A stretch of DNA of 64,000 nt, from the NCBI GenBank assembly GCA_002270565.1, contig NQMI01000032.1:311320-375319 (forward strand), read 5' to 3'. This DNA comes from Stenocarpella maydis (taxonomy: Eukaryota > Ascomycota > Sordariomycetes > Diaporthales > Diaporthaceae). Positions within the stretch are counted from its first letter, which is position 1, and the number at the start of each line of letters is the position of its first letter. The position numbers and the translations under genes were made by a program. The notes beneath the pieces were generated by a model. That model was not told the origin of the DNA. It worked only from the letters and a program-made list of their open reading frames with translations, and did not search any database. This document shows positions 32,679 to 43,353 of the stretch, piece after piece.

Positions 32679-35523
32679 TCAGAAGGAAGCTATATCCTCC
32701 TCCCTCCACCCCATGCTCATGAGGATCTGCCTCGCGCTCTTCTCCAGGCCAGGCGGCCCACACAGCAGCACCATCTCGTCGCGCGCCTCGCTCGGCGGGC
32801 CGGCCTCCCTCTCGAACAGCCTCGCATCCATGAACCCCTTGCCGCCGGTCCAGCCGTCGTCGGGCCTGCTGAGCGTGTGCACGATCCTGCACCTCTCCTC
32901 CCTCCCCCTCGCGAGCGCGTCCATCTCCGCCCGGCATAGGATGTCCGCCTCGCACCTGTTCCCGTCCAGGACCACGCACCGCGGCGTCTCGCCCGGGACG
33001 TCGTCCTCCCTCATGACTGCCCGCAGCACGGCGTAGATGGGCGTGACCCCGCTGCCGCCGCAGACCATGACGAACCGCCTGACGCGCCTCACCCTGCCGC
33101 CGGCGGAGAACCTCCCCCGGCCGAGGTACTCGTGCCTGCCCACGGGGCCCTTGAACTCGACCCAGTGGCCCAGCGGGACCGAGTCGAGCGCCTGCGTCAT
33201 GAGGCCGCCCGGGAGGCCGCCGCCGCCGCGGTAGATCTTGACCAGCACGTCGAGCCTGCCCCTCTCCCCCGAGTGGTCGTCCGACAGGGGCGTGTAGGCG
33301 CGGATGACGGCCTCGCGCGACGCCGGGTCCCGCAGGCGGACCATGAGGTGCTGGCCCGCCGGGAGGCCCACGGCCTGGGACGGGTGGTCCAGCGTGAAGG
33401 TGAAGACCTTGGTGTCGGGGCTGACGGGGCTCTTGGCCGTGAGCCGGGCCTTGCGCCATGTCCTCGGGTCGAGGAATACGGCGCGCGGTCCCTCTCCTGA
33501 GGAGGGTGGCTCTTCCGTGCCAGCCGCGAGGGTCTTCTTTGATGCTGCATCTAGGGTGCCGATGTGGTAGGATGGCATCATTGCTTTTGCGTTCTCGCTG
33601 TCTGGTTATGGGTGGGGGTTGTGTTAGCACGCAAATCGGTTGGCATATTTCCCAAGGGGAGGGGGGGGGAGATCTCGCGGGAGGATGTCAAGACTCACGA
33701 ATGGCCATAAACTCCTCGACCACGTCCTGGCCTGCCGCGCCGATGATGGATGCCGCGCCTCCCGGGTGGCCCTCGAGGAACCTTGTGCCGTCGTATACCT
33801 CGCCGTCCAGCACGAACCAGGGCTCCTCCTCGCCTCCGTGCTCCTTCAGCTCCTCCAGGCCGATCTCCCTCCTGACGTCCTTGTTCACCATGGCGATCTC
33901 CCTGGCGGGCTCCACCACAGCCTTGGTCCTCTCCTCATCGCCCGGCGCCTTCTCGCCCCAGAAGCCATTGGTCAGGTCCCCGCCCTCCTTCTTGACCCTG
34001 TCCATCCACCCGTCGGCGTTCAGGACCGGCTGCGTCGGGTGCTCGAACCGCAGCCCCCCGCCCTCCTCGCGGTGCACCACGACCCGGAACCACGGGTTGT
34101 TCATCATGCCCAGCACGCTCCAGTACATGTCCCGCGGCTGCACCGCCATGGCGTCGTCCATGGCGCGCACCATGACGTCCCCGGCCGCCGCCAGCTCCGC
34201 CAGGGGCACCTCGAGCGCCCAGAAGCACCAGCAGAAGCACGACTCGCGCCACGCGACGTCCAGCCGGCCGCCGAAGAGCACCTCGCCCTCGGGCGCGCGG
34301 CGGTACTCGTCCTCCGGGTACGAGACGGCCGCGAGGCGCCACGTCCGGCCGCGGTCGAGCGTCAGCTCCACGCGCGTGACCCTCTTCCCGCCGCCCGCGT
34401 ACGCGTACCCCTCGAGCCTGTACGCCCGCCCGGCCGCCACCGCCGCGGCGCCGACCCGCTCGTCGTGCGCCGGCCGCGCCACCGCGCTGTTGGTGTTGAG
34501 GTCGTAGATGGCGTAGCGCTCGTCCCTCCAGACGTCGGGGAGGCCCGCGCTCTCCTCGGGGCTGACCGCGGTGGGGAGCACCCTGTTGTCGTAGATGTGG
34601 TACCAGTTGTCGCTGGGCGCCGAGGTGACGACGATCCTCCTCAGCCACTTGACGCTGCGGCCGCCGATCTGGCCCGGGATCACGACGCGCAGGGGCCTGC
34701 CGTGGTCCGGGGGCAGGGGCTCGCCGTTCATGCCGTGCGCGACCAGGACCCCGCGGGCCGGGTCCGTGGCCCAGGCCAGCTTGATGCTCGTCCCGTAGTG
34801 CCCGTTGGGCAGCCTGTCGGCGCCCTCGAGGCAGACGTAGCGCGCCCTGCCGCGCCCGCGGAGGACGGGCCTCGCCCTCGCCAGGAGCTCGGCCAGGGGC
34901 ACGCCCGTCCACAGCGCCGTCGACAGGCCCGCGGCGCCCCACGAGAACCCCCTGGTCTTGCGCACCACGTTCTGCTCCTTGCGCCGGTTCCCCGCGCACA
35001 CGAGCGTCACCGGGTACGTGACCTGCTCGAAGCCGGCCAGCAGGTCCCGCAGCGTCAGCGCCAGCGGGTTCTCCACCAGGCCCTCGACCGTGAGGGTCCA
35101 GTCCATGACGTCGTCGTCGCGCACGAGCGGCACGGCGCCGTGGTTGCGGACATAGTGCAGGTCCTTGGTCGTGATGAAGCCCTCGTCCCAGAGGTCCGTC
35201 AGCGGCGGCTCCACGTTGAAGGGGTGCGCCCCCGTGAGCCTCAGCAGGCGCGGGTCCCGCGGCACATGCTTGTCGGGGGTCCTGAGGTCCTCGGCGAGCA
35301 CTCTCTGGTTCGCTCTTGGCTCGGGGGGGAGGGGATACCGCCGGCACTCCGGGTTGAGCGTGGTGGGCTCGCCTATCGGGAAGTCCGTCACGCTTTCCGT
35401 GCGGGACCCGGGGTCCTTTTCGGTGGCGGGCGGGCTAGGAGGCAGGTCGAGTTGTCGCTGTGTGAAGTTTTGAGGGGCGTCTGGCATGGTTGTGGCGATA
35501 CTGTCGGCAGTCATGGCCGCCAT
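32679..35523 (-). CDS. niaD: Assimilatory nitrate reductase, NAD(P)H
   Basis: Reduces nitrate to nitrite in the cytosol. Two exons, 33699-35523 and 32679-33601, give 915 residues; the 97-nt intron starts GTGAGT. The order is molybdopterin domain with the Mo-ligand cysteine in LVCAGNRR (Cys176), a dimerisation domain with SVKWLRRIVV, cytochrome b5 with the heme motif HPGG (586-589), an FAD domain with RAYTPLSD and GGLMTQAL, and the NAD(P)H domain with GGSGVTPIYA and CGPPG. The splice rebuilds the classic AIHSENAKAMMPSYHIGTL junction. The intron falls just behind the heme domain. A second in-frame Met lies three codons into the protein, so the exact start is uncertain by that much. Nitrite reductase and a nitrate transporter are not in the window. 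Confidence 0.97.
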
Positions 35524-36586
35524 CGTGGGAGATGTACAGCAGAGGGCTCGCCCGCGGCATGCACGACATGCATATGCTGTGCTGCTCGACTACCGAATCT
35601 GGTAGGTCGGACAGACAAGGCCAAGTGCGAATTGCTTTTGAGGAATGTTGTGCAGGTGTCAGGCAGATCCCACCACCAGGCCACGAATCATCCGAGGCAG
35701 GGAAAAAGCAGGGTCAGGTCTGACGCCGGGTGCCACCACTGACGGCTTGGTAAAAAGAGAAGACAAGACTGGGGAGAATGCGAACAATCGCGTGCCCCGT
35801 GGGCACATGCCTGGAGGTCATCAAAAGATGGGCAGGCCGGCCGGGTGCGCGACAGAGGCCTGTCTGGGCCATCCGTCGTAGGAAAGAGAGCGCCAGTGGG
35901 CACTGCTTAGGAAACCGAATTGGCCAACAGCATGACCGTCTGTCTGCCGCCCCGTCCTGCGCTCGGCGGCCGCGTGGTGCTGACGTTGGGATCTCCTTGG
36001 GCCGCGCGAGGAGATGCACGCGTCAATCATGCCACCACTCGTGCCTCATCATCACCCCTTGGGGCGCCATCTCCCGCGGACTTGGCCACATCTGGGCCCC
36101 CTCCTCTCGCCCGTCGCCCTGCACCTTTATTCTTATCGGGACCAGCCCTGCTATCTCGCTCCCCCGTAGAGATACGGGCGGCCGTCTGGTCGAATCAGAT
36201 CGCATGATAAGGGGCCCCATGAGGACTGGCGGAGATGCTCGGATCGCGAGTGGACAGCGGGAGGCCAGGACCGCGGAGAAGCCTTGTCAGCAGAGCCTCA
36301 GGGCCCGTGGGGGCCACAAGACTATGCAGCTTTGTGTGGCAAAATCATGTGGTACTTTAATGCCTGTGATATATCTCCCAATTTCCAAGCCTCCATCACG
36401 GCATGGATCCTACACGTTTTTACGGCTCTTGTGTCTATGGACAAGCCCAGTTCTATACCCCCTCCAGAACCTAGCCCCCACCCCCCCTTTTCCAATTCCC
36501 CATCTGACCCCCCACCGATCCCCCATACACAAGGGCCTACAAGAAGCACTTCTCTTCTCGGTAGTCATGCACGTGTGATAACCTCC
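35524..36586. promoter_or_regulatory. niaD promoter region with candidate GATA sites
   Basis: The 1.06 kb between niaD and the 3' end of the methyltransferase gene. It has TGATAA at 36205-36210 and CTTATCG at 36132-36138 (CGATAAG on the other strand), both matching the HGATAR consensus of AreA/NIT2 nitrogen regulators. Such sites are expected for niaD, but they are short and binding is inferred. No other gene seen. Confidence 0.45.
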
Positions 36587-38310
36587 CTACTGGGGGAGGG
36601 TGGCCCTTCCGGCGGCGCGAGCCGCGGCGAGGGCGCCAGACAGGCCGAACTGGGAGGAGAAGCCCTTGACGCGGTGGGTAGCGTTCAGGTTCTTGACGAC
36701 GACCATCTGGAAGCAGGTGGCGCTGCCCTGGCGCGAGGCGATGGTGGACCAGGCCAGGAAGAGCTCCCAGATGCGGAACCAGCGCTGGCCGAACTTGGCC
36801 TTGATGGTCTCGGCGTTGCCCAGCCAGTTGCGGTACCACCTCCAGAGGGTGCCCGAGTAGTGGACGCCGACCGTGTCAATGCTGCAGGTGCGGGTTAGCA
36901 CGTGCGACGCGTGGTGCCCTAGGGCCTGGGGCTACATATTATGGCCAAGACTCACCTCTTGATCTCCCAGCCGGCGCTCTCGAGGCACCCGACGTAGTTG
37001 GCCAGGGGGGTGGAGGCGTCGGCACCGGGGAAGATGTACTTGTTGAGGAACAGGCCCCAGATAAAGTCCTCGTACTGCCAGGCCTTGCGCAGGCCCGACA
37101 GCTGGACGTACATGGCGCCGTCGTCCTCGAGCATGTCGTAGCACTGGCGGAAGAAGGTGGTGAGCCTGCGGATGCCGACGTGCTCGCCCATCTCGAGCTG
37201 CGAGATCTTGTTGAACTTCCTGTCCTGGGGGATGTCGCGGTAGTCCAGGGTGAGCAGCTGGCTCTGGGCCTCGGGGACGCCGGCGCGGCGGAGGGCGTCG
37301 TTGCCCCAGGCGGCCTGGTTCTTGGCCAGGGTCACGCCCGTGACGTGGGCGCCGTAGTTGAGGCTGGCGAAGCGCGCGAGCGTGCCCCAGCCGCAGCCAA
37401 TGTCCAGCATCCTCTCGCCGGCCTTGAGCCCGAGCTTCTCGCAAACGATGGCCATCTTGTTGTCCTGCATCTCCTCGAGCGTCTCCTCGCGGCTGACGTC
37501 GGAGAAGATGCCGCTGGTGTAGACCATGCGGGGCCCCAGGAAGAACGCGTAGTGCTCGTTGCCGCGGTCGTAGTTGGGGCGCACCTGCTCCTCGTCCTGC
37601 TCACGCGAGTGGAAGAGCACGTCCCTGAAGAAGGTGAAGATGATGAAGTGGAACAGGGGCCAGGTGAAGGAGAAGTTGGCCCAGTCGTGGCGGTACTCGA
37701 GGATCTCGAGGCAGTCGCCGTTGAACTCGACGTCGCCGTCAAAGTACATCTCCTGGAAGGTCTTCATGGGGATCTTGTTGCGGCCGCTCCATCGCGCGCG
37801 ATCCTCGGGCTTCTTGAAGGTGATGTAGTGCTCGACGGGACGGCCGGGCAGCTTGACCTTGTCGTTGATGCGCGGCGAGAAGCTTGACACCACGGTCCAG
37901 ATGGCGATCAGGATGGGGAAGAGCAGGACGAGGAAGAAGAAGATGAAGGTCTTGAGGCCGCCCCCGAAGAAGCGCGTGACCATGATGGGGACGCCCAGCA
38001 GCAGCCCACCGAGGACGTAGTTTGAGAAGGACTCATTTCCAGGGCCCTCAGCCGGCAGGGGCGCGTTGTGGATGGCAGGAACCTTCAGCAGGCGTCAGCA
38101 TGGGTGAGACGGCAGGCGATTGAGGCCAACCTTGAGGCCAACCGACGCGGTGCAGAGTGCTCAGTGGCGCCCAGTGGGTGGTGTACTCACATTGGTGACC
38201 TCGACGCCACAGTCCACGCCTGTGCCAAACTTCTGCGGCGCCTGGGGGGGAGTCGCGATGAAGGTGATGTCACCCTCGAGCTCCTCGCCAGGAGCCTTTT
38301 GTGAAGACAT
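36587..38310 (-). CDS. mts1: Sphingolipid (glucosylceramide) C9-methyltransferase
   Basis: SAM-dependent enzyme that adds the fungus-specific methyl group at C9 of the sphingoid base of glucosylceramide, at the ER. Three exons: 38191-38310, 36956-38082 and 36587-36881, total 513 residues. Two membrane helices near the N-terminus (about 60-75, GGLLLGVPIMV, and about 82-105, FFFLVLLFPILIAIWTVV) precede a cyclopropane-fatty-acid-synthase-like methyltransferase fold with the SAM motif LDIGCGWG (266-273). YDRGNEHYAFFLGPRMVYTSG and the C-terminal GVHYSGTLWRWYRNW are family hallmarks. Donors are GTGAGT for both introns. The gene lies next to niaD in the same orientation, with no evident functional link. 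Confidence 0.95.
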
Positions 38311-38934
38311 TGTGCTTGGTGGTTGGTGTGGAGGACAAACGGTGCGGGTTCACCTCACCTCGCGTCTCCAGACGGTGGCTTAAATGTGAGCTCAAGCAAG
38401 GCGGTGAGCTGTCCTCGCGACGTTTTCCACAGCAGCAGCCGCCAGGGTGGGCACCCGTCGCAGCACAAGGGGAGCACTTGGGCACACTATGTCTGGGCAC
38501 GATAGGTCGGGCCCACAATTCCAATGCTGCGAATTTTGAGAAATGTGTGCAGTTAGTCTAGAAATGGGGATTTCCATGGGCACGGCTGGGTGCAGAGGCT
38601 GGGTACGCTGGGGGGCACGCCAGGGTTCCGAAGACATGGAACCCTTTCCCACAATCACGCACAGTGGCGTCCTTGGCCTCTCATTTCTTTCAAATTAGGA
38701 CAGCCAGTCCTTGTCAAGATCCAAGGCCATTCTCAACAGTACTACAGTACTATACATCTTTTGACCTATCTTTCAAAGGGAGTAGAGGCATCAATATTGA
38801 TACTCAACTTCACTAGTCGAGGCTCACAATGCAGGGTTTCCAACCTCAGCACTCGGGCCAACGTGCCACACCCTGCACATCATGTCAATCAATACTTGGT
38901 GCATACTATTCAAGTTATACAGCTAATGGATGTT

Positions 38935-39180
38935 TTGTAATCGTTTTGCAAGATAACCATGAGAGCTGTGATTGATGCAATAATCCTAAATCCAATCGAA
39001 TACATGATTTTTATTTTTGTCTTGGGTGTTATATTAACGGACTGGAGAGGTGAAAAAGACACCGGGCAGAGAATGGCAAATGAAGAGTAGCAAAGCCATG
39101 ATAGGTCTTGACAAATTCCACCAGATGATGTTGGTCCAGGGCATCTCACAGGAGTTCTCGAGGATTTTATATCAACTAGG
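38935..39180 (-). repeat. Diverged repeat, copy A (AT-rich, degraded)
   Basis: Aligns by eye with copy B at 41115-41395. Both encode on the minus strand a similar helix, here IIASITALMVILQNDYK, and an upstream RCPGPT peptide. Relative to B, copy A shows changes such as GTCAACATGAGTCC to GTTAATATAACACC, mostly transitions, and it loses the ATG that precedes the helix in B. This looks like RIP damage. Confidence 0.5.
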
Positions 39181-41114
39181 CCGCGCCTTGCCCCCCTGCA
39201 AAGTGACAACTAAGCTGGACGGCGGCAACTCGAGCAGGTGAGCCAGCAAGCAGTCGCGCTGGGCCCAGGCAACTCGGGCCGCCAGCAATCAACCTTGGAA
39301 GTCATAGAGAGACTCAGTTCGCATCCGCATTACCACGCGTTGTGGAGTTCTTAGCCTCTCATCTCGAACCAAGACAGTGAATAACAGGATTTGATATGTG
39401 GCATTTACTGTAAATATTCAGACGCCTTCACAGCGTGAATTTGACCCGATTTCTATACATGGGGAAGCCCTCAAATCGATTGATATTCGATACGCTCGTG
39501 GCGGCGCATGCGATGACACTTTCGGAGCATGCTCGTACTGGTATTATATACCAAGTTTGGACTTTCCGCCCCCCTGCACATGAATTACACACCGACGATC
39601 CCCACGCCCACATCGTTTGAACTGGCCCAGATACCCAGAATTGACCATGCTAGATGATAGAGAATTTAGTAATCGTCTATTGCTTCTTTCAAGATTATAA
39701 CATGTTACAATTAGCCTGCTTCTACACCACATGTGCATACAAGACTTGTACTACTTAATGACTCACATACTACGCATTCCCATTGCTTATGTCACTCTCG
39801 CGACTTCAAATATCGCACATGGGACGGATTGTATATTGAACTGCTTAAATCCCCGGGTTTAGTAGCCGGGGCAATGCCTGTCGTGGAATCAACCTTTCAC
39901 AGGCAGGACTCGCCATTCCTGCGCTCTTACTCTCGCATACCCCGGGACTCTTCAGTGCAGGTCTGTTGATGAGTCTGTGTTTCGGGTAGGATCTCGGTAA
40001 GGGCCCCAAGCTTGGTTCCCTCACTGAGCATTGAAAATTGCACAATGCCCTTTATATGTTGTATATCTTTATGCGAGCTCCTGCCCGAGGAATATCCACG
40101 TGCGACCCGTGCGAGTAGACGGGGCCCATAAATGGTGTGTTGGATAGCTGAGGGCGGGTGTACTTTGTAGAGTTGTGCATGCCATACACCCAGTCAACCG
40201 GTCCCGCAATCCCACCACAGCTCAGAGGTGCAAGACGGGGACTGGAGCAGGTAACACCCAACCGCATGTACTGTACTTGATGACAGATGAACCCGGCATC
40301 CGGGCGCCCGGGTTGCAAAGCCCAAATGGAGAGAACCGGACCGAAGCAGCCACAAATGGTTGCGTCGGCCGGCCACTTTGGAGACGGCTATATTGGCTTA
40401 TCTGGCTATCTAACTCTCCTTTTCTCTCGAAGAGAGGGAATGCTCTAGTTATGGAGCCCTAACTATGGTTGCCGAACAGGCAACAGGTATCTTCTTACAA
40501 AGGAAACGAGAGTGAATGTCCCAGAATCAATCACCAACTCGCCTCACCCCTGGTCTGAAATTGTCTCGTGTCGCGTGGGGTTCGGCGCCTCAGTGCCACA
40601 ATTCTACCTAGGGCTCGTGCTCGCCATGGTCATTCCTCGGTTGACACCAAGACCGTGGTTCCTTGCCTTTCAGATAGTCCCCGTCGGACGTATATGTCAA
40701 CTGGTGGGGCCTGAGGCTACCTAGGACCAGCCATGCGCCATCACTACCATACCTGGGAAGGCTGTTAGCACACGACTTTACGAGGTGGGCGCGAACATGT
40801 CTGTCTGTTAAATTACCCCATTGCTGTCCATGTGAAATCAGATCACTCCAGGATGTTTGACCGTATTCGCCTTGGTGCCGGCACACCTCAGGGATAATAT
40901 CGGTTATAAAAACGAGCATGATATCGAGCAGCAGTTGGTATGGGGATCAGGGCATCCGGGTTCAAAGATGGCAAGCTGTGGCTGCTGGCCAGTACGTAGT
41001 ACGGGGCCCGCCCGTACCGGTATTGCTGAGAGTGTGTACCAGTTTCTGGTACGCTACATGTTAGTGTGGACTCGGTCCTTTTCTGCCTCCTTGAAGCTGT
41101 TAGGATATCATGAG

Positions 41115-41395
41115 ATTAGGCATCATACCTCTGAAGCGGCCTCTGTAATAATTCTGCAGGACCGTCACCACGGCCAGGATCGACGCAATGGTCCCGAATA
41201 TAATCGAGAAAATTATTTCCGGACTCATGTTGACGAAGGGGAGGAATAATAGTACCAAGTAGGAATACTGGGGCAGGGAAGTTCTCAAATAGAGTTGCAA
41301 TGCCATGGGCCTTGACAGAACACTCCAGGTGGTGTCGGTCCCGGGCATCTTGCGGGGGTTTCAATGGTATTTGATACCAGAATCTGAAGAGAGAA
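41115..41395 (-). repeat. Diverged repeat, copy B, possible small membrane protein
   Basis: The better-preserved copy. From the ATG at about 41230 on the minus strand it encodes MSPEIIFSIIFGTIASILAV followed by VTVLQNYYRG, a single membrane helix with a basic exit. A GTATGA donor follows and a CTAACAG acceptor lies only about 32 nt on, too short for a confident intron; beyond it the frame stays open for more than 70 codons. The family is unknown to me. It could be a short gene or a fragment of one. Confidence 0.4.
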
Positions 41396-43143
41396 GTACG
41401 TGAGTGTCACACTGGCGCCTGATAAAAAGGTGCGTACAGCGTCATCTGGGTATACTCCCCGGACGTGCTGCATTCTTCACTAGTGGTCGGAGTGATGCCA
41501 AGCTGCCAGGACCCACCTTAACTTCATGTGTGCTAAGCCCATTCGACGATGGAAGTTCCGTTGCTCCTCCCCGAGTGTGTCGTGGTAGTCGTAGAGTCGT
41601 ACCGTGCGGTGAGCATGGTTGCAGATGGACTGATCAAACTACTGCCATGTTCTATGCGCCTGGGCTGGCCAAACGGTCGTTATCACGGGCGGCGAGCATG
41701 GCAGGGTTGCCGGTAACGGAAGTGCGCTCGGCCTGGGCCTTGTTGGCTTTCCCGCTGTCTGGCTGATGCTCAGCCTTGCAAGAGAGTTGCTCCCCAGGAC
41801 TGGCCATTGAGCATCCTAGGATATGAGACTGGTGCTACCTTGAATGTCTTTGGCTGCGTCGTCTGGTCTTTCAGACCAGTCATTGAGCTTCTAGCCATAG
41901 ATAGCTCTTGGCAAACTGCAGACTGCTTCGTCTGTGCCTCTGCAAGAAGAAGTCGGCTCTTGTGGGACACATGGCGACACAGACTACCAAGACATCCTTG
42001 ACTGAGTGAGCTCTCGACTTCAGGGGAGCATAAACAAAGACTAGTTGCTCATTTCGAGAGGAACTGAGCAATTCAGATTAGGTTTCAACAGTGCAATTAC
42101 GCAAGCAAAGTAAGCACGGTAGGAAGACAAGCCAAACACCACTGGTTAAAAGAGTGCCCATGGCTGGGAACCAAGTGTGGCTATGTGAATGAACAAGAGC
42201 CCTCTGAAGTAGTACTGGCTCCATCCTCCGGCTTTCCGGGTTCCGTTTGTACGAAGATCGCGTATCTTACCCCGGATGAATGCTGCTATACTGGCGAACA
42301 CATGCAACACAACATACCCAGCTTTCTTGGGCCGCTTTTCACACGCGAAAGCCCCTGTTCAATGTCCACAAGCATCGAAGGTCCCTTGCACATCTCCACC
42401 ATGATATTATACCTGCACGGCTGTTGTGTACCACTTCACACTGCGCATACCCAGGACAAGCCTATTGCGCTGGACGTCGGTGACAGCAGCGCCCGCGGCG
42501 ACACCAGCACCCCGTGATGGCGAGGTGAGCATGCCCATGTAAACGTGGGCCGAGCCAACGTGGGCCGCCAGGCATCATTTTTTGGGTGCAAAATCACATG
42601 AGTTGGTAAACTCAGGTCGGAGACTTTGGGAGAAGGCCCCATGACACGTGAAACAAACCAGGACAGGTGTACAAGCCAGCGGAACTCGACTTTTGTACAC
42701 CAAAACCCGGTCACACAACAGATGCCAGCAGGAAGCCAAGAAGACCACATTTTGTATATCCTAAGGCGCGCCCCTCCCCGACTGCTGTGTTACTTCACTC
42801 GAGATCCCGGGGGTAGCGTGGACTGAGACAAGAATCCATGCTTCTGGATAGATTAAATTCAAAAAAGTACACACGATGCCTTATCTCGCTGATTTATCCC
42901 CTTCATGGCAACCATGCAGGTGAGCCATCAATCATCAACACAGACCCTGGCCAAGTCAGGCGCCACCCTTCGGATCAAAAACAGAGTTTGAGAGGTTTCT
43001 GCCCGCATCTGTATCGCCCAAGAAGGTGGTAACAAAAGTGTAGGTAAACGGGGCGTGGAGCCTCCTCAAGTCGTGATACGTGGCACGGGGGAAGTAATAC
43101 AGCCAATAGAGCGTTGCACCTCCGCCTTGGGGGGGGGGGAATA

Positions 43144-43151
43144 AAAAATAA
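43144..43151. repeat. Target-site duplication, left (AAAAATAA)
   Basis: Identical to the 8 bp that directly follow the right terminal repeat at 46095-46102. Its low complexity weakens the evidence a little, but the position is exact. Confidence 0.75.
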
Positions 43152-43197
43152 GAGATCAGATATTCGCACAGGAAGAAACAGATAGTACACAGGTACG
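43152..43197. repeat. MULE terminal inverted repeat, left
   Basis: Begins GAGATCAGATATTCGCACAG and ends CAGGTACG. Inverted partner of 46049-46094. Confidence 0.9.
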
Positions 43198-43353
43198 CTT
43201 TTGACCCCTGCGCTACAGCCAATTAGAGCGCCCCATTCAACTACACTTAACCGCCCACACTACCCATACCAGTGCTTTTTATCCCCCAGACCTACAGACC
43301 TACCATTCCTCCTTCAGCCACCCAACAACACTCCCTCACCAACCACCCACCAC

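Larger units (their letters stand above)
38311..43151. other. 4.8-kb gene-poor region left of the MULE
   Basis: No gene I can support firmly. It contains a diverged repeat pair (see 38935-39180 and 41115-41395), many AT-rich stretches and poly-G at 43129-43138 just before the transposon. Short ORFs such as 42185-42517 have no recognisable features. The first few hundred bases are the promoter of the methyltransferase gene. Confidence 0.5.

Noticed and set aside
33640..35742. 700-codon plus-strand ORF opposite niaD
   Set aside because: It is the antisense shadow of GC-rich nitrate reductase exon 1; the minus strand carries all conserved motifs.
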